A stretch of 64,000 bases of DNA. It comes from an uncultured Muribaculaceae bacterium (GTDB taxonomy: Bacteria > Bacteroidota > Bacteroidia > Bacteroidales > Muribaculaceae). The notes under the pieces are model-generated. The model did not search any database. It was given only the letters and a program-made list of their open reading frames with translations, and was not told where the DNA came from. Location: positions 49,115-113,114 of the forward strand of contig CAJUHX010000001.1 of NCBI GenBank assembly GCA_910586455.1, read 5' to 3'. Position numbers and translations under genes: made by a program. Of the stretch, positions 55,225 to 63,474 are shown one piece after another. Each line of letters starts with the position of its first letter. Positions within the stretch are counted from its first letter, which is position 1.

Positions 55225-56208
55225 ATGTCACAGCCATTAACTATGCTTAACAGCAATGACATGCCGGTATGGTACCGCCGTGTGTGCCACAACCATAACC
55301 GGCGTGCGTTTTGGCATGACTATACAAGCCGCAGCTACTATATGATTACGGTGAATATAAAAGCCGACGCTCCGAGGCTGAGCCAAATAAACGGTGATAC
55401 CCTCAAGCAGTTCGTAAATCTCAGCGATGCCGGACGCTGTGTAACTGAGGCAATAAGCTCGATAAAGCAGAAGTACCGGCAATGTACCATCACAAACCGG
55501 GTAATCATGCCCGACCATGTACACTTTATTATTTTTGTAAAAAGCACACTGCCGCAAGGCCTCGGCGCCGTGGTTTCTTTTTTTAAGCTTAAGGCGGCAA
55601 ACGCTTGTACCGGAAAAGGCCTGATACATACTCCGTCACAGCTGTTCGAGCAGGGCTTCAACGACCGCATTGTAATCAGGAGCGGACAGCTCGATACCTT
55701 GAAACGCTATGTAAAGGACAATCCCCGCAGGCTGCTGATTCGGCGCGCCAACCCGGATTATTTTTTTCGCGAACAAGTTATTGAACTTGGCGGCCACCGC
55801 TGGGGTGCCATCGGAAATACCGACCTGCTGCACCAGGCTCCGTTCGCAACTGTACATTTCAGCTCTCGACTTTCTGAATTCGAATGGAGCGATCGCTGCG
55901 ACACCTACAACAGCTGCCTTGCGAAAGAAGGTACTCTTGTAAGCCCGTTTATCCATAAAAACGAGGCTGCATTCCTGCGTCGCGCTTTTACCGATGGCGG
56001 CAATGTGATAAAACTGGACTTTAACCAATATAGTCCGCGACGCAAACCAGGCGGCGACCTGTTTGAACTATGTGCCGACGGCAGGGCCCTGATACTTTTT
56101 CCGCCGCCGGAAATCGAAAACTTCAATATCAGCCGCAGTCATTGCCGGCTATACAACGAGGTAGCAGCCAGAATAGCTGCTGAACTTAACAACAAGCGCG
56201 GCGGCTAA
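55225..56208 (+). CDS. REP-associated tyrosine transposase (Y1/HUH) with extra C-terminal domain
   Basis: 327 residues from ATG 55225. The Y1 domain (about 10-180) has the HUH pair His98 and His100 in MPDHVHFIIF and the nucleophilic Tyr162 in LKRYVKDNPRR. This fits the RAYT group of IS200-like single-strand transposases, which are domesticated and linked to REP hairpins. Residues about 185-327 form an extra domain (LVSPFIHKNEAAFLRRA ... NVIKLDFN, DLFELCADGRALILFPPPE) with alternating strands and helices, reminiscent of a SLOG/DprA-like nucleotide-binding fold. The nested palindrome upstream could be its cognate site. There are no transposon ends around it. Confidence 0.85.
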   Translation: MSQPLTMLNSNDMPVWYRRVCHNHNRRAFWHDYTSRSYYMITVNIKADAPRLSQINGDTLKQFVNLSDAGRCVTEAISSIKQKYRQCTITNRVIMPDHVHFIIFVKSTLPQGLGAVVSFFKLKAANACTGKGLIHTPSQLFEQGFNDRIVIRSGQLDTLKRYVKDNPRRLLIRRANPDYFFREQVIELGGHRWGAIGNTDLLHQAPFATVHFSSRLSEFEWSDRCDTYNSCLAKEGTLVSPFIHKNEAAFLRRAFTDGGNVIKLDFNQYSPRRKPGGDLFELCADGRALILFPPPEIENFNISRSHCRLYNEVAARIAAELNNKRGG

Positions 56209-57041
56209 ACCCCGGCGGTGCCGCTAAAGACTTCGGTGGCTGGTCCGGTCATAAGCAGTGAGCCGTCGGCATCGGTGGAAATGGACAGTGTGCCACCACT
56301 GAGCTGCACCTCCACCGGCCACTTAACCAGGCCGTTGAGTACTGATGCCGCCGCTGCCGCACAGGCACCGCTGCCGCAGGCAAGTGTTTCGCCCACACCG
56401 CGTTCCCAGGCGCGCATGGCTATATGGTGGCTGTCGATAATCTTAACAAATTCGATATTCGCCTTCTCGGGCCAGATTTCATGGCACTCCAGCCGCGGGC
56501 CCAGCAGTTCGAATTTACAGCCGTAAAGGTCGCTGACAAATACCACGCCATGCGGATTGCCTACCGACAGGGCCGTGAGGCGCAGTTCTTCGCCGCAGTT
56601 TTCAACAGGGCTGTTGATAAGTGCGGTTACGGTGTTTAGCGGCACCAGAGCCGGGGCGGTGACCGCATGGCCCATATTCACCGTAACAGCCTCGACTCGG
56701 TTATCGGAACCGATGGCAAGATGCAGACGGCGTACTCCGGCGCCGGTTTCTACGGCGGGTTCGATGCTGCAAGATATGCCGTGTTCATAAGCGTATTTGC
56801 CCACACAACGCAGGCCATTGCCGCATATACCGGCCTCGCTGCCGTCGGCGTTGAATATGCGCATACGGTAGTCGGCCACCTGCGAGGGGCACACCGCCAG
56901 CAGGCCGTCGGCTCCTATGCCGAAGCGTCGGCGGCAGAGTGTACGGGCCAGCTGCCCGAGTTCGGGAGTGTCGCTGCTCATGCAGTCGACAAGCACGAAA
57001 TCGTTGCCTATTCCGTGCATTTTTACGAATTGCAGTTCCAT
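56205..57041 (-). CDS. dapF: Diaminopimelate epimerase
   Basis: 278 residues. The two catalytic cysteines are in GICGNGLRCVGKYA and TLACGSGACAAAAA; FVKMHGIGNDFVLVD is the family start. It converts LL- to meso-diaminopimelate for lysine and peptidoglycan. Its start overlaps the aminotransferase stop by one base (TAATG). Its 3' end overlaps the RAYT gene end by 4 nt (convergent). Confidence 0.96.
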   Translation of the reverse strand: MELQFVKMHGIGNDFVLVDCMSSDTPELGQLARTLCRRRFGIGADGLLAVCPSQVADYRMRIFNADGSEAGICGNGLRCVGKYAYEHGISCSIEPAVETGAGVRRLHLAIGSDNRVEAVTVNMGHAVTAPALVPLNTVTALINSPVENCGEELRLTALSVGNPHGVVFVSDLYGCKFELLGPRLECHEIWPEKANIEFVKIIDSHHIAMRAWERGVGETLACGSGACAAAAASVLNGLVKWPVEVQLSGGTLSISTDADGSLLMTGPATEVFSGTAGV

Positions 57042-58216
57042 TACAGTATGGCGTTTTTGATGCGTTTCAGACCTTCGAGCAGCTCGCTGCGCGGCACACC
57101 TACGTTGAGGCGCATGAATCCGGCACCTTCGCGGCCGAATGTGGTCCCGCCGCTTATCGCCAGCAATCCGCGGTTTATAATGCGGTCGCAGAGTTGGTCG
57201 TGACTGAGGCCTGTGCCGTTGAAGTCAATCCACAGCCCGAATCCGGCTTCGGGCATCATGGTCTTTACAGCCGGAATATTGCTGTGGATATACTCGCAGG
57301 CAAAGCGACAGTTATCGGCTATATAGGCGAGTACGGCATCGAGCCATTCGTCGCAGAGGCTGTATGCTGCTGTAGTGGCGGCAATGGCGCAGGTGGGAGC
57401 TGTGTCGAACTCACTGGCTTTCAGCCAGGCAAAGAAGCCGTCGCGCAGACGAGGCGACTTCACTACTGTCCAGGCGCTCGATATGCCCGGAATGTTAAAG
57501 CTCTTCGACGGCGCTCCGAGTGTAACTGTAACTTCGGCGGCGGTTTCCGAAACCATTGCAGTGGGTATATGCCTGCGTCCGTCGAGCAACAGGTCACCGT
57601 AAATTTCGTCGCTGAGCAGTATTATGTCGTGGCGCCTGCAGATATCGGCCACGCGGCGCAGCGTGTCGGCCTGCCACTGCACACCCACGGGATTCTGCGG
57701 ATTGCATACCACCACCATCGCCGGATGTTCCTCGGCAGCTATCCGCTCAAGACCTTCGAGGTCCATGCAGTAGTTGCCGTCGGGTGTACGCAGCAGTGGA
57801 TTGTCAACCACCACCCGGCCGTTGCCCTCTATTACGGAGCGGAACGAATGGTACACCGGCGGCTGGATTACAATTTTGTCGCCTTTTTCGGTAAAGTAGT
57901 TCAGAGCCAGGCCAAAGCCCTTTTTCACTCCGGGCAGAAAGTCGATGTCGGACCGGTCCAGCTGCCAGCCGTGGCGGCGTGTTAGCCAGCCGCTTATGGC
58001 CTGCCAGAACTCGTCGGGGGCTGTGGTGTAGCCCAGCACCCGGGTGTCGATACAGCGGTGCAGGGCATCGATTATCACCTGCGGAGTGGCAAAATCCATG
58101 TCGGCAATCCAAAGTGGCATGATGTCGCTGCGGCCATATTTTTCGTGAAGTTCCTCGTATTTTGTTGCGAAGCTGCCGTGGCGGTCTATGACTTCGTCGA
58201 AATTAAGGATGTCCAT
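57041..58216 (-). CDS. MalY/PatB-family PLP-dependent aminotransferase or C-S lyase
   Basis: 391 residues. Family start DRHGSFATKYEELHEKYG and MPLWIADMDFATP; NPQNPVG; PLP lysine in LGAPSKSFNIPGI; late MRLNVGVPRSELLEGL. MalY/PatB proteins are cystathionine beta-lyases; coupling to dapF raises the alternative of an aminotransferase in lysine synthesis, but the sequence looks like PatB. Cytoplasmic. Confidence 0.85.
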   Translation of the reverse strand: MDILNFDEVIDRHGSFATKYEELHEKYGRSDIMPLWIADMDFATPQVIIDALHRCIDTRVLGYTTAPDEFWQAISGWLTRRHGWQLDRSDIDFLPGVKKGFGLALNYFTEKGDKIVIQPPVYHSFRSVIEGNGRVVVDNPLLRTPDGNYCMDLEGLERIAAEEHPAMVVVCNPQNPVGVQWQADTLRRVADICRRHDIILLSDEIYGDLLLDGRRHIPTAMVSETAAEVTVTLGAPSKSFNIPGISSAWTVVKSPRLRDGFFAWLKASEFDTAPTCAIAATTAAYSLCDEWLDAVLAYIADNCRFACEYIHSNIPAVKTMMPEAGFGLWIDFNGTGLSHDQLCDRIINRGLLAISGGTTFGREGAGFMRLNVGVPRSELLEGLKRIKNAIL

Positions 58217-58286
58217 TAGAGTTTTGAAAGAATTGAAAAGAAGTAAAGTAATAGGGTCAGAAGTAAGGGCTTGACGGCCGTATTTG

Positions 58287-58889
58287 TCAGCGCCTGATTA
58301 GCAGAGCAGCCTCGGGTCCAATGTTGAATATCATGTCGAGTATGCTCATACCGGCCCGGAATCCGAGCGAATCGGCACGAATCTGCCAGTACTCCGGCAG
58401 GTTTATGTCGTTGAAATCGTGGCGTCGGAGGTCGGTATATGTTTCCGGCAACTGCTCAGGCTCGAGGGCCTGGGGCAATTCGAGAATGCGCCGTATAAGT
58501 CGGTCGGCTTCACGGTTAAGACTGCCTATGGTGCCGAAACTGCTTTGTGCGGGGTCGGTCAGAAGAGGCAGAATGCGGTCGATATAGAATTCAAAGAAGG
58601 GTGTTCGTCCATAGGCCGATTCAAGGGCTGTGATGTGCAGTTTCCACCACTGTCCGTGGTCGGATATACATACATCGCTCCATCCGCGGTTTCCCGACAG
58701 ATGGCATACCGGCACTGTAAGGAAGAGCTCGCCGCGTGTATCCACTATTTTATAACGGTGTGCCGACTTGAAACGTTTGTCGGCGCGCATCGAAAAGTCT
58801 ACGGCGGTATCGGCAAAACGAGCCACTGCCGCATAGTATGCGGTGGAGCCGAACAGCTGTGGAGGCAGCAGTGCTACTTCTTTTTCCAT
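58287..58889 (-). CDS. WbqC-like family protein
   Basis: 200 residues. Pattern RFKSAHRYKIVDTRGELFLTVPV, then DHGQWWKLHITALESAYGRTPFFEFY, matches the WbqC-like family, found in O-antigen clusters and in many Bacteroidota outside them. The activity is uncertain. It overlaps the 3' end of the methyltransferase gene by 16 nt. Confidence 0.85.
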   Translation of the reverse strand: MEKEVALLPPQLFGSTAYYAAVARFADTAVDFSMRADKRFKSAHRYKIVDTRGELFLTVPVCHLSGNRGWSDVCISDHGQWWKLHITALESAYGRTPFFEFYIDRILPLLTDPAQSSFGTIGSLNREADRLIRRILELPQALEPEQLPETYTDLRRHDFNDINLPEYWQIRADSLGFRAGMSILDMIFNIGPEAALLIRR

Positions 58890-60382
58890 CCGCGGCTGCG
58901 CATTATCGGGCCTTCCTGTGGAGGCAGAGATGGACTCTTGCCCTGAAGCGAGCGCAGAGCGTACGGGTTGCGCCGTACGGCCAGCGGGTTTTCGCTGTCG
59001 GGCTGTATGTCTTCGCGCATCGGGCGGTCGTTGAATTTACGGCTCCGGTCGCAATCGTCGCGGTGTTTGTGGTCTTTGTCCTTGAAGCGCCGTTCCTTGC
59101 TGTCGTTGTCACGGAATTTGCGGTCTTTTGGAGCGCCGTCGCGGAACTTGCGATCCTTTCCGCCTTTGCGGGCTGCACGTTCGTCATCACCGTCGTCGGC
59201 GTGGTTCTTGAGTTTTCCGCCGGCTTTGAGAAATGATTTCTTGTCGCCTTCGAAAATCACATATTCGCGCAGTTCACATTCGAGGGCTCCGTTGAGTACG
59301 GGCACTTTCTCGGAGGCAGCCAGACCGATTTTGGCGAAGTATTCGTCGCGGTAGCCGATAATCCAGACATGGTATCCCTGAAACACGTTTTTCAGGCGGT
59401 TGCCGATTGTGGCATAGAGGGCGTCCATATCTGGGGCCGATATACGTTCGCCGTAAGGCGGATTGGTCACGAGTATGCCTGCCGGCTGCGGAGCTTCTTC
59501 CCAGCGCGATATCGGTTTGACTTCAAGGCTGATATACTTGGCCATACCGGCACTTTTTATATTCTCGCGGGCGATGTCGATGGCTTTGGGCGATATGTCG
59601 GCGCCCACGATTGGATAAACGGGATCGCGCTCAGCGCTATCGTCGTTGAATATGCTGTCGAACAAGTCGGCGTCGAAGTCCTTCCAGCGCTCGAAGGCAA
59701 AGCTGCGGCGATAGATGCCGGGATTGATGTTGGCGGCAATCATGGCAGCCTCGATAAGGAAGGTACCTGAGCCACACATGGGGTCGACCAGCGGGCAATC
59801 GCCGCGGTAGCCGCTGCGCAGTAGTATGCCGGCGGCCAGCACCTCGTTGATGGGGGCTTCGGTCTGAGCCACGCGATAGCCGCGTTTGTGCAGCGACTCG
59901 CCGCTGGAGTCGAGCGACAGGGTTACGTCGGTGCCGCTTATATGCACGTTAATCATTACGTCGGCGTCTACCAGACGCACGCCCGGACGTTTGTCGGCGC
60001 CATAGCGGTCTTTGAACCAGTCGACTATGGCATCCTTGATGCGGTATGTCACAAAGCGCGAGTGCGAGAACTCGTCGCTGTAGGCCACAGTGTCAATCTG
60101 GAATGTCTTGTCGATTGTCAGCAGCTGCGACCAGTCATACTCCTTGGCCTGCTCGTAAAGGCTGTCGGCGTCTTTTGCAGTAAATTTGAAGAAAGGTTTG
60201 AGAATGCGCAGGGCGGTACGGCAGCATAGGTTGGCTCTGTACAGCAGTTCCTTATCGCCTTCGAAGGCCACCATGCGTTTACCGGGCATAACGTTTTCGG
60301 CCCCGAGGGAGCGGAGCTCTTCTGCCAGCACATCTTCCAGGCCCTGGAAGGTCTTGGCCACCATTTCAAACTTATCGTTCAT
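58874..60382 (-). CDS. THUMP-domain 23S rRNA (guanine-N2) methyltransferase-like, with charged tail
   Basis: 502 residues. THUMP domain at about 45-165; SAM-binding methyltransferase at about 165-380 with the catalytic NPPY motif (LVTNPPYGERIS). It matches RlmL/YcbY-type enzymes that make m2G2445 of 23S rRNA. After about residue 395 is a basic/acidic low-complexity tail with repeats of the type KDRKFRD / KERRFKD and RHRDD, probably RNA-binding and disordered. Plausible promoter TATCTTTG on the minus strand (complement of 60405-60412). Confidence 0.9.
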   Translation of the reverse strand: MNDKFEMVAKTFQGLEDVLAEELRSLGAENVMPGKRMVAFEGDKELLYRANLCCRTALRILKPFFKFTAKDADSLYEQAKEYDWSQLLTIDKTFQIDTVAYSDEFSHSRFVTYRIKDAIVDWFKDRYGADKRPGVRLVDADVMINVHISGTDVTLSLDSSGESLHKRGYRVAQTEAPINEVLAAGILLRSGYRGDCPLVDPMCGSGTFLIEAAMIAANINPGIYRRSFAFERWKDFDADLFDSIFNDDSAERDPVYPIVGADISPKAIDIARENIKSAGMAKYISLEVKPISRWEEAPQPAGILVTNPPYGERISAPDMDALYATIGNRLKNVFQGYHVWIIGYRDEYFAKIGLAASEKVPVLNGALECELREYVIFEGDKKSFLKAGGKLKNHADDGDDERAARKGGKDRKFRDGAPKDRKFRDNDSKERRFKDKDHKHRDDCDRSRKFNDRPMREDIQPDSENPLAVRRNPYALRSLQGKSPSLPPQEGPIMRSRGWKKK

Positions 60383-60404
60383 CGTGCTTTGTTATATTTT
60401 TGTG

Positions 60405-60412
60405 CAAAGATA
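60405..60412 (-). promoter_or_regulatory. Possible -7 element of the methyltransferase gene
   Basis: TATCTTTG on the minus strand, 23 nt from the ATG; no clear -33 TTG. Confidence 0.42.
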
Positions 60413-60524
60413 CAAAATAAGCGGCAATATCTCTGCATTCGGCACAGATTTTTGTTTTTAACAAAAGCGGCACGGTTTTTGTTATTGCTATTGTAAAACG
60501 AATATTTCAAACTCTATTATAATT

Positions 60525-61151
60525 ATGGAAAATAAAGAACTCGACCGCCTGAGCTATGCTCTCGGTCTAAGCATGGGCAACAACTTCCGAGCTTCCGGCA
60601 TACAGACAATCAACGTACAGGACTTCGCCGACGGCGTGGCCGCCGTTTTCTATGGCTCGCAGCCTCAGATGACATACGACGAAGCAAAGGCCGAAATCCA
60701 GAAGTTCTTTACCGAACTCGAGGCAAAACAGCGCGAGGAAGCAGCCAAGATGGGCGAAATCAACGCCAAGGCAGGTGAAGAGTTCCTGACTGAGAACGGC
60801 AAGCGCGCCGAAGTAAAGACTACTGCCAGCGGTCTGCAATACGAAGTTATAAAGGAAGGTGACGGTCCTCAGCCAAACGCCGACGATCAGGTAGTGGTAC
60901 ACTACACCGGCAAGCTTATCGACGGTACTGTGTTCGACTCCAGCGAAGACCGCGGCGTGCCCGCCACCTTTGGCGTTACTCAGGTTATACCAGGCTGGGT
61001 TGAAGCTCTGCAGCTGATGAAGGCCGGCTCAACATGGCGCCTGTTTATCCCCTCGGCTCTGGCCTACGGCCCGCAGGGTGCAGGCAACATTATAGGCCCG
61101 AACGCCACTCTTATTTTCGATGTAAGCCTCATCGAGGTTGTAAAGAAGTAA
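60525..61151 (+). CDS. FKBP-type peptidyl-prolyl isomerase, MIP-like
   Basis: 208 residues. An N-terminal helical domain (LDRLSYALGLSMGNNF ... TYDEAKAEIQKFF) precedes an FKBP domain (about 110-205) with VVHYTGKLIDGTVFDSSEDRG, GVTQVIPGWVEALQLMKAGS and LIPS-like LFIPSALAYG. It speeds proline isomerisation. No signal peptide is seen, so a cytoplasmic location is likely. It precedes a second FKBP gene by 3 nt. Confidence 0.93.
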   Translation: MENKELDRLSYALGLSMGNNFRASGIQTINVQDFADGVAAVFYGSQPQMTYDEAKAEIQKFFTELEAKQREEAAKMGEINAKAGEEFLTENGKRAEVKTTASGLQYEVIKEGDGPQPNADDQVVVHYTGKLIDGTVFDSSEDRGVPATFGVTQVIPGWVEALQLMKAGSTWRLFIPSALAYGPQGAGNIIGPNATLIFDVSLIEVVKK

Positions 61152-61154
61152 TTT

Positions 61155-61880
61155 ATGAAATTTACCGGATTCATTGCAATAGCCGCGATTGCGGCTATTG
61201 CTTTTATCGGCTCTGCCGATATATCGGCTAAAAAGCAGACGAATACTGCTGCCGACACCGACCAGGGGGCCTACAGACTCGAACGAGCCATGGGTACCGT
61301 GCTGGGCACTGCACTGAACCGCTCGGTCGACCAGATTAACAACATGGGCATAACTGTAGACCGCCGGCAGGTTATCAACACCGTGTTGAAAGTACTCGAC
61401 GGCCAGGACACCGGCTTCACCCTTGCCGAGGCCGATAACCTGATTGCCCAGTATGTCGACTCGGTGCGCGCCGAGGCCGGCAAACCGCTCACGCCCGAAT
61501 CACAGGCGGCCTTCCTTGAACAGGCGGCCTCCGAGCCGGGTGCCATAACCATGCCCTCAGGACTGGTGTTCCGGGTCATCACCGAAGGCGAGGGCGTAAT
61601 GCCGACCGACAACGACTCGGTACGCCTGCTGTACACCGGCAGCCTGAGCGACGGCCAGGTGTTCGACACCACCGAAGAACCGGTGGTATTCACCATTCAG
61701 AATCTCGTGCAGGGCTTTACCGAGGGTCTGAAGATGATGAAGCCGGGCGGAACTTACGAGATTACTTTCCCGGCAGCGCTGGGCTACGGCGAGCGGGGAA
61801 TACCCGGAGCAATACCCGGCAATGCCGCACTGAAGTTCCGCATAAACCTGCTTGAAACACTGCCCGGAAGCAATGAATAA
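61155..61880 (+). CDS. FKBP-type peptidyl-prolyl isomerase, exported
   Basis: 241 residues with a signal peptide (FTGFIAIAAIAAIAFIGSADISA). An N-terminal helical region and a C-terminal FKBP domain (about 145-240: VRLLYTGSLSDGQVFDTTEEP, GFTEGLKMMKPGGTYEITFPAALGYGERG). Likely periplasmic, folding envelope proteins. Its end overlaps the sigma factor start by 8 nt. Confidence 0.92.
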   Translation: MKFTGFIAIAAIAAIAFIGSADISAKKQTNTAADTDQGAYRLERAMGTVLGTALNRSVDQINNMGITVDRRQVINTVLKVLDGQDTGFTLAEADNLIAQYVDSVRAEAGKPLTPESQAAFLEQAASEPGAITMPSGLVFRVITEGEGVMPTDNDSVRLLYTGSLSDGQVFDTTEEPVVFTIQNLVQGFTEGLKMMKPGGTYEITFPAALGYGERGIPGAIPGNAALKFRINLLETLPGSNE

Positions 61881-62379
61881 CCGCGACTTCGAGAAAAACT
61901 TCCGGCGTCTATACCTGCCTTTGGGCATGTACGCCCTGCGCTTGTGCGGCAATACCGCACAGGCCGAGGATATTGTGCAGGAGGCTTTTATGAAGTTGTG
62001 GGCAAAGATTGAGGAAGGCCTTGAAATCGCTGATTTCAAGGCCTATGCCTATGGGGCCGTGCGCAACGAGGCTCTGCACTGGCTGCGCGACAGCGGACGC
62101 CGCGAGGAAGCGGTGGACTCCTTGCCCGAGGTGAGCGACGAACAAATCGACACCTCGGAGCGCGATGCCGCCCTATGGCGCGCAATAGAGGCGCTGCCCG
62201 AACGTTGCCGCCGTGTTTTTCTGCTGAGCAAACGCGACGGACTCAGCCACGCCGAGATTGCTGACGAAATGGGTATTTCGGTCAAGACTGTCGAAAACCA
62301 GATTACAAAGGCTTACAGCCGACTGCGCGGCGAACTCGCCGGATTCCGCATGCCGGTGGTCTTCCTGCCATTTTTATAA
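61873..62379 (+). CDS. ECF-type RNA polymerase sigma factor
   Basis: 168 residues from ATG 61873, which overlaps the FKBP stop; an in-frame start 21 nt earlier is possible. Region 2 (YALRLCGNTAQAEDIVQEAFMKLWAK) and region 4 (ALPERCRRVFLLSKRDGLSHAEIADEMGISVKTVENQITKAYSRLR) are typical of Bacteroidota ECF sigmas that work with FecR-like anti-sigmas. Downstream genes are a barrel protein, a reduced anti-sigma and an STN TonB receptor. Confidence 0.93.
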   Translation: MNNRDFEKNFRRLYLPLGMYALRLCGNTAQAEDIVQEAFMKLWAKIEEGLEIADFKAYAYGAVRNEALHWLRDSGRREEAVDSLPEVSDEQIDTSERDAALWRAIEALPERCRRVFLLSKRDGLSHAEIADEMGISVKTVENQITKAYSRLRGELAGFRMPVVFLPFL

Positions 62380-62450
62380 GATTTTTTTCATACGGCATAG
62401 GGAGATTTTGCAGAATGTGGCTCTTAGTAATAGAACATCACATTTATGCA

Positions 62451-63014
62451 ATGAAAAAACTTACTATCGCAACCTTGATTTGCTGCTCGGCCCTTGCTGC
62501 CGGAGCAAAGCAGCCCGAAACCGGTTACCGCGGATTTATCGACGCGGATTATGCTTTGTTCAAACACAATGCTCCGGGCTTCGAGCACCAGCATGCCCAC
62601 CATGCCGGCATATCCACCACCCACGGATATCAGATTATTCCTCAGCTGTTTGTAGGTGCAGGCATTGGTATTGAAAAAAACACCTATACCTCCAATTTTT
62701 ACTTTCCGGTCTTCGCCGATGTGCGCACCGACCTGCAGTTCGGCTGTTTTACTCCCTATGCCGACATGCGTCTGGGCTGGACTCTGGCCTCCGATGGCGG
62801 TTTCCTGTGGCAGCCTACAGTGGGCTACCGTTTCAACTGGGGACGAACTTTCGCCATCAATCTGGGCGTGGGCTGCTATCTGCAATGTGTAAAATACAGC
62901 TATTACGATTCCGATAACTGGGACTGGCAGAACCCCGGTTACAACCATGGCGATATCATAGTCAGCCACGGAGTGGAAACAGGTCTGGTGGTGCGTCTGG
63001 GCATAGAATTCTGA
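62451..63014 (+). CDS. Small outer-membrane beta-barrel protein
   Basis: 187 residues from ATG 62451 (MKKLTIATLICCSALAAGA, a signal peptide). Alternating aromatic strands (YRGFIDADYALF, GYQIIPQLFVGAGIGIEKN, GFLWQPTVGYRFNWG) and the final VVRLGIEF with a terminal Phe indicate an 8-stranded porin-like barrel. It lies between the sigma factor and the anti-sigma, an unusual place. Unknown ligand. Confidence 0.8.
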   Translation: MKKLTIATLICCSALAAGAKQPETGYRGFIDADYALFKHNAPGFEHQHAHHAGISTTHGYQIIPQLFVGAGIGIEKNTYTSNFYFPVFADVRTDLQFGCFTPYADMRLGWTLASDGGFLWQPTVGYRFNWGRTFAINLGVGCYLQCVKYSYYDSDNWDWQNPGYNHGDIIVSHGVETGLVVRLGIEF

Positions 63015-63015
63015 C

Positions 63016-63474
63016 ATGAAGACCGACCAATTTAACGAGAGCCTCGACTTTGTGGCCCGCCATTATCGCCACGGAGCTTTTGACAGTTCAAGCGCTCTGA
63101 ACCGCCTGGGCTTCCGCCGCAGGCCTGCCATGCTGCGCCGTGTGGCTGTAATAGCCGGAACTGTTGCCCTGACTGCATCGGCCCTGTTTGTAGGCTATTA
63201 CAATTATAATACTCCTGCCGGAACCGACGCAGCCATGCAGTCGGCTCCCGCTGCCGGCACTCCCGTAGCCGAACCAATGAAGGTGGTACGCCTGGAATTC
63301 TCCGATGCTCCGCTCAGCCGTGTGGCCGAAGAAATACAGCTTGTGTACGGCGTAACGGTTACAAATCTGCCCGACGAGGATTATCACCTGACTCTAAGCT
63401 ACGAAGGCAACGCATATAATCTGGTGGAAACCATCAACGAACTCTTAGACACACATATATCGGTATGCGACTGA
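63016..63474 (+). CDS. Reduced FecR-like anti-sigma protein (DUF4974 only)
   Basis: 152 residues. A short cytoplasmic N-terminus (to about 40), one membrane span (VAVIAGTVALTASALFVGYY), a linker, and a C-terminal DUF4974/STN-like domain (VVRLEFSDAPLSRVAEEIQLVYGVTVTNL ... YNLVETINELLDTHISV). The central FecR domain of about 100 residues is missing, and the N-terminus lacks the usual helical sigma-binding domain length. It probably passes the signal from the receptor to the ECF sigma encoded at 61873. The stop overlaps the TonB receptor start by 10 nt. Confidence 0.75.
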   Translation: MKTDQFNESLDFVARHYRHGAFDSSSALNRLGFRRRPAMLRRVAVIAGTVALTASALFVGYYNYNTPAGTDAAMQSAPAAGTPVAEPMKVVRLEFSDAPLSRVAEEIQLVYGVTVTNLPDEDYHLTLSYEGNAYNLVETINELLDTHISVCD

